A stretch of 64,000 bases of DNA, from assembly GCF_002259755.1 (NCBI RefSeq), contig NZ_MWWY01000025.1, forward strand, positions 62,001 to 126,000, given 5' to 3'. Position 1 is the stretch's first letter. Each line of letters starts with the position of its first letter. A program made the translations under genes and the position numbers. Of the stretch, positions 44,382 through 52,609 are shown in pieces. A model generated the notes under the pieces. That model was given only the letters and a program-made list of their open reading frames with translations, had not been told where the DNA came from and did no database searches. Source of the stretch: Bifidobacterium hapali. GTDB taxonomy: Bacteria; Actinomycetota; Actinomycetes; Actinomycetales; Bifidobacteriaceae.

Positions 44382-45422
44382 ATGGACAATAATCCGAGAA
44401 TTTTTGCATCGTCTGCACAGCCATTGTCTGACAGTAGCGACGTACAGCAGCAGGCTCTTCCAGAGTCATTTCCAGTAAATGAAGAGTCAGCTTCTGTACG
44501 TCGACGTGCAGTGTTCTCGGATTCGATCGCAGGAATCATCTCACATCATGCTTCACTGTCTGCTGATGTTGGGCAAGCATCCCGTCGTCATCGGCGCAAA
44601 GCGCATGATGGTTCGTTGCAATTGTTGGACGATTTGACCAATCGTCCAATGGACCCGTTGTTTTCTGATTCTCGTCTCGCTACGCAACGCAATGTACCTG
44701 CATGGGAGCGGTACATCACACGTGTCAGTGTGTTTATACTGTGTGTCATTGTTGGATTTTACAGTTGCTTGTTTGTCCAACAGTTGCATACTGATCCACG
44801 CAAAGCAGTTCGTCAAAACTGGGCCAGCGAGTTGGAAGAACTCAACGCACAGGTTGATACGCTCAACAGCGATGTTTCTGACCTGCAAAGTCAAGTGACC
44901 AATCAATCAAAGCAACTTGGTGACATCACACAAAGCGACACATTAGTACAAGATGAAATGACTAACGGATTGTCGAGAGTAAAAGGAGAGGGCATTACGC
45001 TTACTCTCGCTAACCCGATTGCCTCAGACACATCGTCATCTGATGGCACATATCATCGCGATACCACCGCCGCTCAAATACGACTAGTTAGTGACCTCGA
45101 TTTGCAACTCTTTGTATCGCTATTATGGCGTTCTGGTGCTGAAGCCATTGCTATTAACGGATACCGCATCGGAGTGCAAACATCAATTCGCACCGCTGGA
45201 CAAACCATTATGGTGGGAGTCAACCCCGTGCAAAGCCCATATCGGATTGAGGCGATTGGCGAGCGGTCTGCGCTGGCTGAAGCTGTCAGTGCCAAACAAC
45301 AGCCTCAGCTATATGACTCTCTGTCAGATGCTGGTATATATCCGCAGGTGTCGAAATCACGATCACTTACACTGGAAGCAGCGTCTATAGGCAATCTTTC
45401 CTACACGAGAAAGGGCGAGTAG
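44382..45422 (+). CDS. DUF881 family membrane-anchored protein (first copy)
   Basis: A 346-residue bitopic protein: a cytoplasmic N-terminus of about 120 residues rich in Ser and Arg, a membrane helix (VSVFILCVIVGFYSCLFV, about 115-132), a coiled coil (LEELNAQVDTLNSDVSDLQSQ) and the extracytoplasmic DUF881 domain (GEGITLTLANP, LRHEDLWR-like region DLQLFVSLLWRSGAEAIAINGYRI). DUF881 proteins are widespread in Firmicutes and Actinobacteria next to division or sporulation genes, function not known. ATG at 44382, or the TTG one codon before. The unusually long N-terminal part is not seen in its sister copy at 45760. Confidence 0.82.
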   Translation: MDNNPRIFASSAQPLSDSSDVQQQALPESFPVNEESASVRRRAVFSDSIAGIISHHASLSADVGQASRRHRRKAHDGSLQLLDDLTNRPMDPLFSDSRLATQRNVPAWERYITRVSVFILCVIVGFYSCLFVQQLHTDPRKAVRQNWASELEELNAQVDTLNSDVSDLQSQVTNQSKQLGDITQSDTLVQDEMTNGLSRVKGEGITLTLANPIASDTSSSDGTYHRDTTAAQIRLVSDLDLQLFVSLLWRSGAEAIAINGYRIGVQTSIRTAGQTIMVGVNPVQSPYRIEAIGERSALAEAVSAKQQPQLYDSLSDAGIYPQVSKSRSLTLEAASIGNLSYTRKGE

Positions 45423-45424
45423 CG

Positions 45425-45757
45425 ATGGCGGCAGTTCTTGGCCTTATTATTGGCGTAGTTGTTGGCTTGTTTGTCAAACCAGCCATTCCTATCGTGTTGC
45501 AGCCGTATCTGCCCATTATGGTGGTTGCAGCACTTGACGCACTGCTCGGTGCTGCTCGTGCTTATTTTGAACGTAGCTTCTCCGATAAAGTGTTTGTGAT
45601 CTCGTTTATCTCCAACGTTGTTACGGCAACGCTGCTCGTATTCCTTGGTAATCAGTTAGGCGTCGGTTCCCAGCTACAAACTGCTGTTATCGTCGTACTC
45701 GGTATCCGCATCTTCTCGAATGTGTCTGCCATTCGACGCTTCATCTTCAAAGGCTGA
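45425..45757 (+). CDS. sbp: Small basic protein Sbp (DUF1290)
   Basis: A 110-residue membrane protein of the DUF1290/Sbp family, with three hydrophobic segments (ALGLIIGVVVGLFV-like start, IMVVAALDALLGAARAYFE, VISFISNVVTATLLVFLG) and the typical ending in SAIRRFIF. It lies between the two DUF881 genes with two-base gaps, the standard order of the cluster. Role unknown; likely a partner of the DUF881 proteins at the membrane. Confidence 0.88.
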   Translation: MAAVLGLIIGVVVGLFVKPAIPIVLQPYLPIMVVAALDALLGAARAYFERSFSDKVFVISFISNVVTATLLVFLGNQLGVGSQLQTAVIVVLGIRIFSNVSAIRRFIFKG

Positions 45758-45759
45758 CG

Positions 45760-46593
45760 ATGGCACGACGTAGACGGCAACCGCAAGATGTGCTCACTAA
45801 ACTGCACGTACAACATGTGCAGGATACAGCGAATGATCATACTGAAACTGGTTCGTTTCCAGTAATACGTAAACGCCGCAACGGGAAGCGTTCGCTTAAC
45901 GCGAACACGACACGCATGCGATTACTTACTAGCGTGTTGGTCACCGTCATGTGTGCTCTACTGTCGTTCGCATACATGATTCAGATCAACAATACAAAAT
46001 CAACGTACGAAACAATGAGCGAAGATGAACTCGTGCGCTTAATTAACGAGACGAGCAATCAAGTACAAAGTCTTGAGCAGCGTAAAAGTGAGTTAACGAG
46101 TCAGCTCAACTCGCTCAAGGCTACAGCTGATAAGCAAGCTGCCGCTCAAAAGATCGCTAAGCAGAATGAGGAGACGAACGGCATCCTATCCGGCAGACTT
46201 GCAGCTCAAGGACAGGGCGTTACTATCCGCATTACGCAAGGTACGAAGGCGGATGTAGATGCATCTACTATGTTCACACTTCTCGAAGAATTACGCAACG
46301 CAGGCGCCGAAGTGATTGCGATTGGCCCGGTACGTGTAGTTACCTCGACATACATTAGCGAGTCAACAGATGGCAGTCTCATTTGCGACGGCACAGCATT
46401 AGACACGCCGTATGTCATCAAAGCAATCGGCGATCCACAAGCGTTGGCAAACGCAGTGAATATCGCAGGTGGTGTTGGTTCTCGCCTCAAAGTCAAGTAT
46501 GGTTCAGATGTCACAGTGACCACTGAAGACGAAATTCATATTGATGAAATTCGGCAGGCCCAGCAATATCAATACGCAACGCCAGCAGAATAG
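45760..46593 (+). CDS. DUF881 family membrane-anchored protein (second copy)
   Basis: 277 residues: basic N-terminus, one membrane helix (LLTSVLVTVMCALLSFAYMI, about 54-73), a coiled coil (NETSNQVQSLEQRKSELTSQ) and the DUF881 domain with GQGVTIRITQG, LLEELRNAGAEVIAIGPVRV and the final SDVTVTTEDEI. Compared with the first copy the cytoplasmic part is shorter. Ribosome binding overlaps the end of sbp. The three genes sbp-DUF881-DUF881 look like one membrane complex. Confidence 0.87.
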   Translation: MARRRRQPQDVLTKLHVQHVQDTANDHTETGSFPVIRKRRNGKRSLNANTTRMRLLTSVLVTVMCALLSFAYMIQINNTKSTYETMSEDELVRLINETSNQVQSLEQRKSELTSQLNSLKATADKQAAAQKIAKQNEETNGILSGRLAAQGQGVTIRITQGTKADVDASTMFTLLEELRNAGAEVIAIGPVRVVTSTYISESTDGSLICDGTALDTPYVIKAIGDPQALANAVNIAGGVGSRLKVKYGSDVTVTTEDEIHIDEIRQAQQYQYATPAE

Positions 46594-46608
46594 GTACAAT
46601 GGGGAGTT

Positions 46609-47046
46609 ATGACTAATCCGATTCCAACCGCGGGCGAGACGACCATCATCGGTCTACCCGCTATTACTATCCCGATTACGACCGCCGGGGATCGCCCGCT
46701 CACGCAGGAAGATCTCGATACGATCGCGCGTCTGTCTGATGGTACAGCACTGCTTATTTCTACGCGTGGCGCGGTATCTGGTTCGCGTTACCTGCTTGAC
46801 GAGGATGAGATCACGGTTGGCCGCGATCCGCGCGCCGATATCCTACTTGACGATTCCACCGTGTCTCGTTCACATGCAGTTTTCCGGCGTATAGGCAACA
46901 CGTTCGAGGTTGTCGATGCTGGCAGCTTGAACGGAACGTATGTCAATCGACAGCGTGTGGACCGAGCTACCTTGCATAATGGCGATGAGATCATGATCGG
47001 TAAATTCCGTCTCGTGTTCTTCACTAAATCGGCCGTTATTGCCTGA
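46609..47046 (+). CDS. FHA-domain protein, GarA/OdhI-like
   Basis: A 145-residue forkhead-associated protein. The FHA domain (about 57-140) has the phosphothreonine-binding GRDPRADILL and STVSRSHAVFRR motifs and GSLNGTYVNRQRV. Upstream, an AGETTIIGLP stretch resembles the Thr-Thr phosphorylation motif of GarA/OdhI, which bind 2-oxoglutarate dehydrogenase and glutamate dehydrogenase under control of PknB-type kinases. Bifidobacteria lack a full citric acid cycle, so the partner may differ. The position before the MerR gene is conserved in actinobacteria. Confidence 0.8.
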   Translation: MTNPIPTAGETTIIGLPAITIPITTAGDRPLTQEDLDTIARLSDGTALLISTRGAVSGSRYLLDEDEITVGRDPRADILLDDSTVSRSHAVFRRIGNTFEVVDAGSLNGTYVNRQRVDRATLHNGDEIMIGKFRLVFFTKSAVIA

Positions 47047-47098
47047 CATGCGATTATTTGTTCGATAGTCAAGATAACGTTCGCAAGGGGAGCAGGCG

Positions 47099-47692
47099 AT
47101 GGGTGCACGGCAGGCGATTCAGGGCGAGCTGTTTGCCACTCAAGAAGAGCAGGATGCAACACGCGGATACCGTGGAACTGTCGCCTCAAAGGTTGCCGGT
47201 ATTACGTACCGGCAACTGGACTATTGGGCACGCAAACAAATCGTTGAACCATCTATTACACCGTCACACGGCTCCGGGTCACGTCGACTGTATTCATTTA
47301 AAGATGTGGTAATTCTAGCGGTGTCAAAACGGTTACTTGATGCAGGCGTTAATTTACAAAATGTGACGGCTGCAATTGGGTTCCTGTCTCAACGCACGAC
47401 AAGCCAGCTGGAGAATGTGACCATTATGTGCGATGGCCAACATGTGCACGAATGTACAACCAGCGAACAAATGCTCGATTTGCTACGCAGCGGTACAGCA
47501 GTATTTGCTGTGTCAGTCAGTTCGTTATGGCACCAGATCGCTAACGCGTTGGAACATGAGGACTATGTTGATCTGACCACTACGCCGATGTCGATGAGTG
47601 CACGTCGTCCGATTGATGAGTTAACAGCGATGCGTATGCGCAAACAGTTGGCGGCTCGTAAAGCACAACGTGCTGAACGACAAGAGATCTGA
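47099..47692 (+). CDS. ftsR: MerR-family regulator, FtsR-like
   Basis: A 197-residue MerR-type regulator. Helix-turn-helix with GYRGTVASKVAGITYRQLDYW, then SGSRRLYSFKDVVILAVSKRLLDAGVNLQNV, typical for the group that sits right after garA and has been named FtsR in corynebacteria, where it activates ftsZ. A C-terminal effector-like region (about 110-165) follows, without the cysteines of metal sensors. AAGGGGAGC ribosome site. Symbol assigned by position and pattern. Confidence 0.78.
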   Translation: MGARQAIQGELFATQEEQDATRGYRGTVASKVAGITYRQLDYWARKQIVEPSITPSHGSGSRRLYSFKDVVILAVSKRLLDAGVNLQNVTAAIGFLSQRTTSQLENVTIMCDGQHVHECTTSEQMLDLLRSGTAVFAVSVSSLWHQIANALEHEDYVDLTTTPMSMSARRPIDELTAMRMRKQLAARKAQRAERQEI

Positions 47693-47715
47693 GGGCAGCG
47701 GGGGAGAAGACCACT

Positions 47716-48087
47716 ATGATCGTTGACCTGTTGCCGCTCATACTGTGGATAGGTTCATTATTATGGGCTGGCGCAGTGTGTGTGTTATGTGTGATTCGAG
47801 GGCGATTGTTGTCTCGAGAACGGCATCCTGACGTTGAACTGGTGAGTTGGAACGTAATCTATGCACAGGTATGTTCCGTCGTGCTCTGTGCAGTGCCGTT
47901 TATGGTGCTGATCTTGCTGCAAGATGATCTTGATTCGCGTATGTTAGCGTGGTACGACCAGTATCAGATCATTGGTGCGATTATTTCCATTGTCATGATT
48001 ATTATCGAGTGGCTGCTGATGTTTGTGCAGTCCAAACGTGCTGAACATACGCAAGTTGATCGAGTGCTGCGACGCAAGCGTGGGTGA
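47716..48087 (+). CDS. Small hypothetical membrane protein
   Basis: A 123-residue protein with three predicted membrane helices (about 4-25, 50-70, 88-108) and a basic end (VDRVLRRKRG). GGGGAGA ribosome site, 23 bases after ftsR. Family not recognised; probably the last gene of the FHA-ftsR cluster, ending at the hairpin at 48232. Confidence 0.6.
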   Translation: MIVDLLPLILWIGSLLWAGAVCVLCVIRGRLLSRERHPDVELVSWNVIYAQVCSVVLCAVPFMVLILLQDDLDSRMLAWYDQYQIIGAIISIVMIIIEWLLMFVQSKRAEHTQVDRVLRRKRG

Positions 48088-48231
48088 AGGAGTATAGGCA
48101 AAAGTGGTAATGGAGTTCTTCTATATCAAATCTGACATAACGTACATTATCGGATAATAACCGATATGCATTGATCCCATATGTATTGTGCCTTCAATAT
48201 CAGCAATTATCTATCGCAACGAAAATGCCAG

Positions 48232-48272
48232 TTGTGCGCTGTATGGTTATCACAACTGCACACAGCGCACAA
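48232..48272. terminator. Bidirectional hairpin between convergent genes
   Basis: TTGTGCGCTGT (48232-48242) and ACAGCGCACAA (48262-48272) form a perfect 11-bp stem, 19-base loop, between the small membrane protein gene and the convergent HAD gene. The 204-base gap also contains a smaller ATCGG/CCGAT palindrome near 48152-48168. Confidence 0.6.
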
Positions 48273-48291
48273 TCACAAGATTCATGCAATG

Positions 48292-49011
48292 TTACTGGGC
48301 AAAATATTGTTTGACAGCATCCGTTAATTCGTCAACATGATCAATTATCCGATAACATCCATGCTGCTTGAGTTCGCCAGGTTCGGAATAACCCCAGCCA
48401 CAGCCGAGACAATCGAGTCCACACGCTGCAGCTCCATCGGCGTCCGTCCAACGGTCACCGACCATCAACGCGCGATCGCCAGCTGCCGCGTCGAATCCAA
48501 TCCGTTCAAATGCGTAGCGGATAACTTGATCTTTATCAAGACGAGAATTGTCACGGCTGGCACCATAAATACCGTCAACCATGTCAGTTAAATGGAAATG
48601 GTCACAAATCGGTACCGCCTGATATTCAGGCTTGCAGGTAGCAACCGCAAGATAATAACCAGCCTTGCGCAATGCAGCCAATTGCTCAGGTATACCGTCA
48701 TATACGCGGTTATACAAACGTCCCGGAACGAGATGACCGGGATTATTGGGATCATCAAATACGTTCTCGTCAGCGTAATATCTGCGGTAAATAGTTACCG
48801 CCTCGTCAAGACGATCCGCTGGTACCCCATTACGAGCCATCGACTCCTGAATTGCCGGTCCGATAAACCGATGAAGTTCCGCATCATCTGGAACAGGCAT
48901 GCCGAGCTCTTCAAACGCTTTAACAACACATGCAATAATACCAAAATGCGACTGGGTGAGTGTGCCGTCCAAATCAAGTAGCACAACATTCATCGGATGG
49001 TTCTGAGTCAT
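48292..49011 (-). CDS. HAD hydrolase, phosphoglycolate phosphatase-like
   Basis: A 239-residue HAD phosphatase with a helical cap after motif I (subclass IA). Motif I LLDLDGTLTQSH, motif II with Thr in VATCKPEYQA, and motif IV LMVGDRWTDADGAAACG. Resembles Gph and PpaX, which act on phosphoglycolate or pyrophosphate; a true substrate cannot be given. Start at 49011 with GGAGAGAA upstream. It stands alone between two hairpins. Confidence 0.85.
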   Translation of the reverse strand: MTQNHPMNVVLLDLDGTLTQSHFGIIACVVKAFEELGMPVPDDAELHRFIGPAIQESMARNGVPADRLDEAVTIYRRYYADENVFDDPNNPGHLVPGRLYNRVYDGIPEQLAALRKAGYYLAVATCKPEYQAVPICDHFHLTDMVDGIYGASRDNSRLDKDQVIRYAFERIGFDAAAGDRALMVGDRWTDADGAAACGLDCLGCGWGYSEPGELKQHGCYRIIDHVDELTDAVKQYFAQ

Positions 49012-49073
49012 TGGTTCTCTCCCCTATTCGGATTGGACAATGCGCAACACCACGGTTGCAAACGGCTACTATT

Positions 49074-49098
49074 ATGCCCGGCCATCATGACCGGGCAT
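49074..49098. terminator. Hairpin downstream of rbpA
   Basis: ATGCCCGG (49074-49081) and CCGGGCAT (49091-49098), 8-bp stem, 9-base loop, 73 bases past the rbpA stop on the minus strand. No clear T-run. Confidence 0.5.
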
Positions 49099-49170
49099 TG
49101 ATTCATGTGTTGTTCACACGTTATTTGCGCTCACGTGAACACAGAACAGGCACAGCGGCACGTTCACTGA

Positions 49171-49518
49171 TCACTCGTAATCGGGAATCCAACCTTCACG
49201 ATGCATTTGCAGTCGCTTATCAAGTAATGCCTTGAGCTCTTCTTCACTACGACGTTCAAGAAGCATATCCCAATGCGTGCGAGTCGGCTTAGTAATCTCA
49301 TCCGGCTCTTGATCACCTTCGCCTTCGCGATGCGCAGTGGCACCACAACGGCACTCCCATTCCTCAGGAACCTCAGCACCGTCTGCGAACGGCAGAATCG
49401 TACGGTGACCTTTCGGACAGATATAAGCTACCTCAGTGCGCGCCGCGAAATCAACATTCTCGTCAGACTCCAGCGACTTCGCACCAATACTCATACCTCT
49501 CAAGCTACGTTCCGCCAT
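49171..49518 (-). CDS. rbpA: RNA polymerase-binding protein RbpA
   Basis: Actinobacterial transcription factor that binds the principal sigma factor and RNA polymerase and stabilises the open complex. 115 residues: start MAERSLRGMSIGAKSLE, the zinc-binding core region with YICPKGH and WECRCG (Cys and His positions), then the THWDMLLERRSEEELKALLD sigma-binding helix and a short end. Very strong AAGGAGG ribosome site. It stands 85 bases from helY on the same strand and may be transcribed with it or alone. Confidence 0.93.
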   Translation of the reverse strand: MAERSLRGMSIGAKSLESDENVDFAARTEVAYICPKGHRTILPFADGAEVPEEWECRCGATAHREGEGDQEPDEITKPTRTHWDMLLERRSEEELKALLDKRLQMHREGWIPDYE

Positions 49519-49603
49519 AATTCCTCCTTAGATCACGATCCGTACTACGTTATCGAACAGTTGGGACGCACACACTATTCCCGAGTTCATCAGTGTGCAT
49601 CGG

Positions 49604-52234
49604 TTAGTCAACGCCTGAATACGCGACAATACCACGGTTAACTTGATTGGCCGCCTCACGTGCAGTACGAGACAGAGCCTCGCCAGACTCCCCTAGCAAT
49701 GGTGCTGCTGTAGCAATCTGCTGCAACATATCAGCCAGGCGCTTGGCATTGCGAACAAAGTCACCGCCAGTCAGTTCAGTGCCACGTAAGATTGTCGACA
49801 GTTCTTCACCATCAGCCCACGAGTACATGATGTCGACAATGCCGAAATCCAATTGAGCAGGTGCTTCAAGGCCAGCATCTTCGCATTCAATGCGAATCTC
49901 ACCGTGAATACCACGCAGCTCTTGAGCCGCCCAAGCTACCGGCCCTTGCGTACCACCCGGATAATGACGCGGTTCTCCCCCGCTACCACGTCGTGCTTCA
50001 TAAATCAATGAAGACAATACCGAAGCTAAACACTGCGGCGGCAACATAGCAAACGTACCAGCACAAATCGCTTGTGCAAGCACGAGATCTTGTTCACTGT
50101 AGAGTCGTCGCAGTAACTGGCCGCGTTCAGTCAACCGATATCCAGTACGCGTTACAGATTCTGCAGTTTGTTCAGCGATACCATCAGTGTGATTATCGTG
50201 TTCAAGATAGCCGAGACGGTACAGGATATCGCAAATGCGGTCGAACTGCCGTGCCACTGAACCCGTCCGCGAATCATACCGATCCCGCACCCGTTCAAGT
50301 TCACGAGTCTCACGAGCCCAGCGATGACCCCATTTAAGATGCTGCTGCAAATCTGGACAAGTACGGCAAGGATGCTGACGATCAGCCTCTTTGAGCTCAG
50401 CAATTTGCTGATCAAGCTCTAGGAATGCAGCCTTACGCTGCTTATCAGTGCGGAATGAAGTCTGCTTAAGTTTACGTCGGCCAGTTTTCTCCAGATCAGA
50501 CAGTCGCATGCGGATGGTCATGAATTCGCGAAAATCACCATGATCGCACACGAACGCGCGCTCATATCCAGCAAGAGCTTTCTCAAGCGTATCAATTTGC
50601 GATTCAAGCTGCCATGCGGATTCGTTCGCTTCCCATTGTGCGAACGAATGATCAAGCGTAATACGAGCTGTTTCGTAATCACTTGAGTTCAGCAAATTAA
50701 CAGCCATATTAAACGTAGGCCGGAAACTGGAATGAAGCGGGTACACGCGCTTACTAGACAACGCTGCAGCCGTAGACGGTAGAAAACCACGATGATCAAC
50801 CACAACAGCATGACCAATCGTATCAATGCCACGCCGACCAGCTCGGCCAGTGAGTTGAGTAAACTCCCCCGGCGTCAGCTGTACATGACCCGTACCATCG
50901 AATTTCTCAAGTTTTTCTACTACAACACAACGTGCAGGCATGTTGATACCAAGCGCCAAGGTTTCAGTGGCAAACACTACCTTAACGAGTCCCTCTTCAA
51001 ACAGACGTTCGACAATCTGCCGGAAGAGCGCGATCATGCCCGCATGATGCGAGGCGAAACCTTCTTCGAGCGCGAAACGGAACTTGGAGAAACCGAGCGC
51101 TTTAAGATCAGTAGTTGACAGTTCGCCTTCAACCATTTCGTCAACAATATGACGAATACGACGTACCTCTTCATCGGTAGTGAGCTCAAGACCAGCATTA
51201 ATGCACTGTTCAACTGCTTGATCACACCCGTTACGCGAGAAAATAAAGTAGATACCGGGCAACATATCGAGATAATGAAGCTCGTCAACAACTGCCCAAC
51301 GTTTCGGAGTATGACGTTCCGGTTTATTGCGCTCTTGCCGCTCTGGAACACGCCCACCATGACCGCGACCATGCTTGTTGCTGTATTTAGAAGGTCTTTC
51401 CTCACCGCGTCGCCGAGCTGCTTTCCGATCGAGCTGATCGAGACGGCTCACCAGTTCAGCATTGAGTTTGGTCGTTTGTCGACCGTGCTCATCATGTTGA
51501 TACAAATCAATAAGCTCTGGTTCAGTATGATCGTCTGCCTGCACCAGTACATGCTGTTCGAGCGGTACTGGTCGTGTCTCGGAAACAACCAGTGTTGTCT
51601 CTCCACGCACTGAGGTAATCCACTGCGAGAAATCTTCAACGTTCGATACAGTCGCAGACAATCCGATGATGCGCACCGATTGCGGCAGATGAATAATCAC
51701 TTCTTCCCACACTGGGCCACGGAATCGGTCAGCGAGATAATGCACTTCGTCGAGAATCACATAGCCGAGTGCGGTAAGCGTTGTCGAGTGCTCATAGAGC
51801 ATGTTGCGCAACACTTCCGTAGTCATGACGACGATATCAGCTTCAGAGTTTACCGACGTGTCGCCAGTGAGAAGCCCAACCTTGTCTGAACCGTATATGG
51901 CGACGAGATCATGATATTTCTGATTACTCAGCGCTTTGATTGGTGTAGTGTAAAACGCTTTAACATTACGTTCCTGAGCAAGAAACATGGCAAAATCAGC
52001 CACAACTGTTTTGCCTGCACCAGTTGGCGCTGCAACAAGCACGTTCCGTCCTGCTTCAAGAGCGTCGTTAGCTTCCTGCTGAAAATCATCAATATCAAAC
52101 GGTAGCGTCGCGGCGAACTGTGCGGCTAATGATCGAGCTCGTACTTGACTTTTACGAAAGTGAGCATACCGTTGTGCCGCAGATAGTGATACCGTTGATG
52201 CGTCAGATGAAGTATTGCGATGATGACGGGGCAT
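49604..52234 (-). CDS. helY: DEAD/DEAH-box RNA helicase HelY (Ski2-like)
   Basis: An 876-residue superfamily 2 helicase of the actinobacterial HelY group, similar to Ski2/Mtr4. Walker A VAAPTGAGKTVV, the DEVHYLAD box (DEVH), SAT in IIGLSATVSN, and motif VI in QLTGRAGRRGID. A basic insert with RGEERPSKYSNKHGRGHGG lies between the two helicase domains, and the C-terminus is the helical DSHCT domain. I use the ATG at 52234, eight bases after the upstream stop; the longer frame to 52330 overlaps that gene. Neighbouring pafBC is the usual actinobacterial arrangement. Confidence 0.92.
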   Translation of the reverse strand: MPRHHRNTSSDASTVSLSAAQRYAHFRKSQVRARSLAAQFAATLPFDIDDFQQEANDALEAGRNVLVAAPTGAGKTVVADFAMFLAQERNVKAFYTTPIKALSNQKYHDLVAIYGSDKVGLLTGDTSVNSEADIVVMTTEVLRNMLYEHSTTLTALGYVILDEVHYLADRFRGPVWEEVIIHLPQSVRIIGLSATVSNVEDFSQWITSVRGETTLVVSETRPVPLEQHVLVQADDHTEPELIDLYQHDEHGRQTTKLNAELVSRLDQLDRKAARRRGEERPSKYSNKHGRGHGGRVPERQERNKPERHTPKRWAVVDELHYLDMLPGIYFIFSRNGCDQAVEQCINAGLELTTDEEVRRIRHIVDEMVEGELSTTDLKALGFSKFRFALEEGFASHHAGMIALFRQIVERLFEEGLVKVVFATETLALGINMPARCVVVEKLEKFDGTGHVQLTPGEFTQLTGRAGRRGIDTIGHAVVVDHRGFLPSTAAALSSKRVYPLHSSFRPTFNMAVNLLNSSDYETARITLDHSFAQWEANESAWQLESQIDTLEKALAGYERAFVCDHGDFREFMTIRMRLSDLEKTGRRKLKQTSFRTDKQRKAAFLELDQQIAELKEADRQHPCRTCPDLQQHLKWGHRWARETRELERVRDRYDSRTGSVARQFDRICDILYRLGYLEHDNHTDGIAEQTAESVTRTGYRLTERGQLLRRLYSEQDLVLAQAICAGTFAMLPPQCLASVLSSLIYEARRGSGGEPRHYPGGTQGPVAWAAQELRGIHGEIRIECEDAGLEAPAQLDFGIVDIMYSWADGEELSTILRGTELTGGDFVRNAKRLADMLQQIATAAPLLGESGEALSRTAREAANQVNRGIVAYSGVD

Positions 52235-52241
52235 GATCCTA

Positions 52242-52565
52242 CTACTTGTTATTCCATTCGGCCCATTGACGGACGTGACGTTCTCGTGTAGCAGCTTGGC
52301 GTTCGATAACACGAGCATGAGCTTCGGCATATCGATCAGCAGTCACGGTTAACGGTTCCACGAATGATGGAACCGTATCCGTTGCATTATCATCCACAGA
52401 ACCGATATCCTGCATGGCGTTCATCAGCTCACTGAACCGTGCACCAAGCGGTGCAACGTTACGCAGGCCGCGCATTGCATGGATAATGGCATACGCCACG
52501 CCTGCAACGATCATGGCGATCATGAACAATGCAAGCAACAGCCAGATCCACCACGGCATAGCCAT
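52242..52565 (-). CDS. Small single-pass membrane protein between pafBC and helY
   Basis: 107 residues: a hydrophobic N-terminal helix (WIWLLLALFMIAMIVAGVAYAI), then a charged cytoplasmic-like region ending AATRERHVRQWAEWNNK. It takes the place where many actinobacteria have tatA-tatC in the order pafB-pafC-tatA-tatC-helY, but it lacks the TatA FGxxKLP-type motif, so I do not call it TatA. AAAGGAGA ribosome site. Function unknown. Confidence 0.65.
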   Translation of the reverse strand: MAMPWWIWLLLALFMIAMIVAGVAYAIIHAMRGLRNVAPLGARFSELMNAMQDIGSVDDNATDTVPSFVEPLTVTADRYAEAHARVIERQAATRERHVRQWAEWNNK

Positions 52566-52609
52566 TCTCCTTTATTGTCTACTCTCGTCTACAGCCCAGT
52601 AATCTGTGT

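Noticed and set aside
52242..52565. TatA by position between pafBC and helY
   Set aside because: The single hydrophobic helix fits, but the FGxxKLP-like motif and amphipathic helix of TatA are missing.
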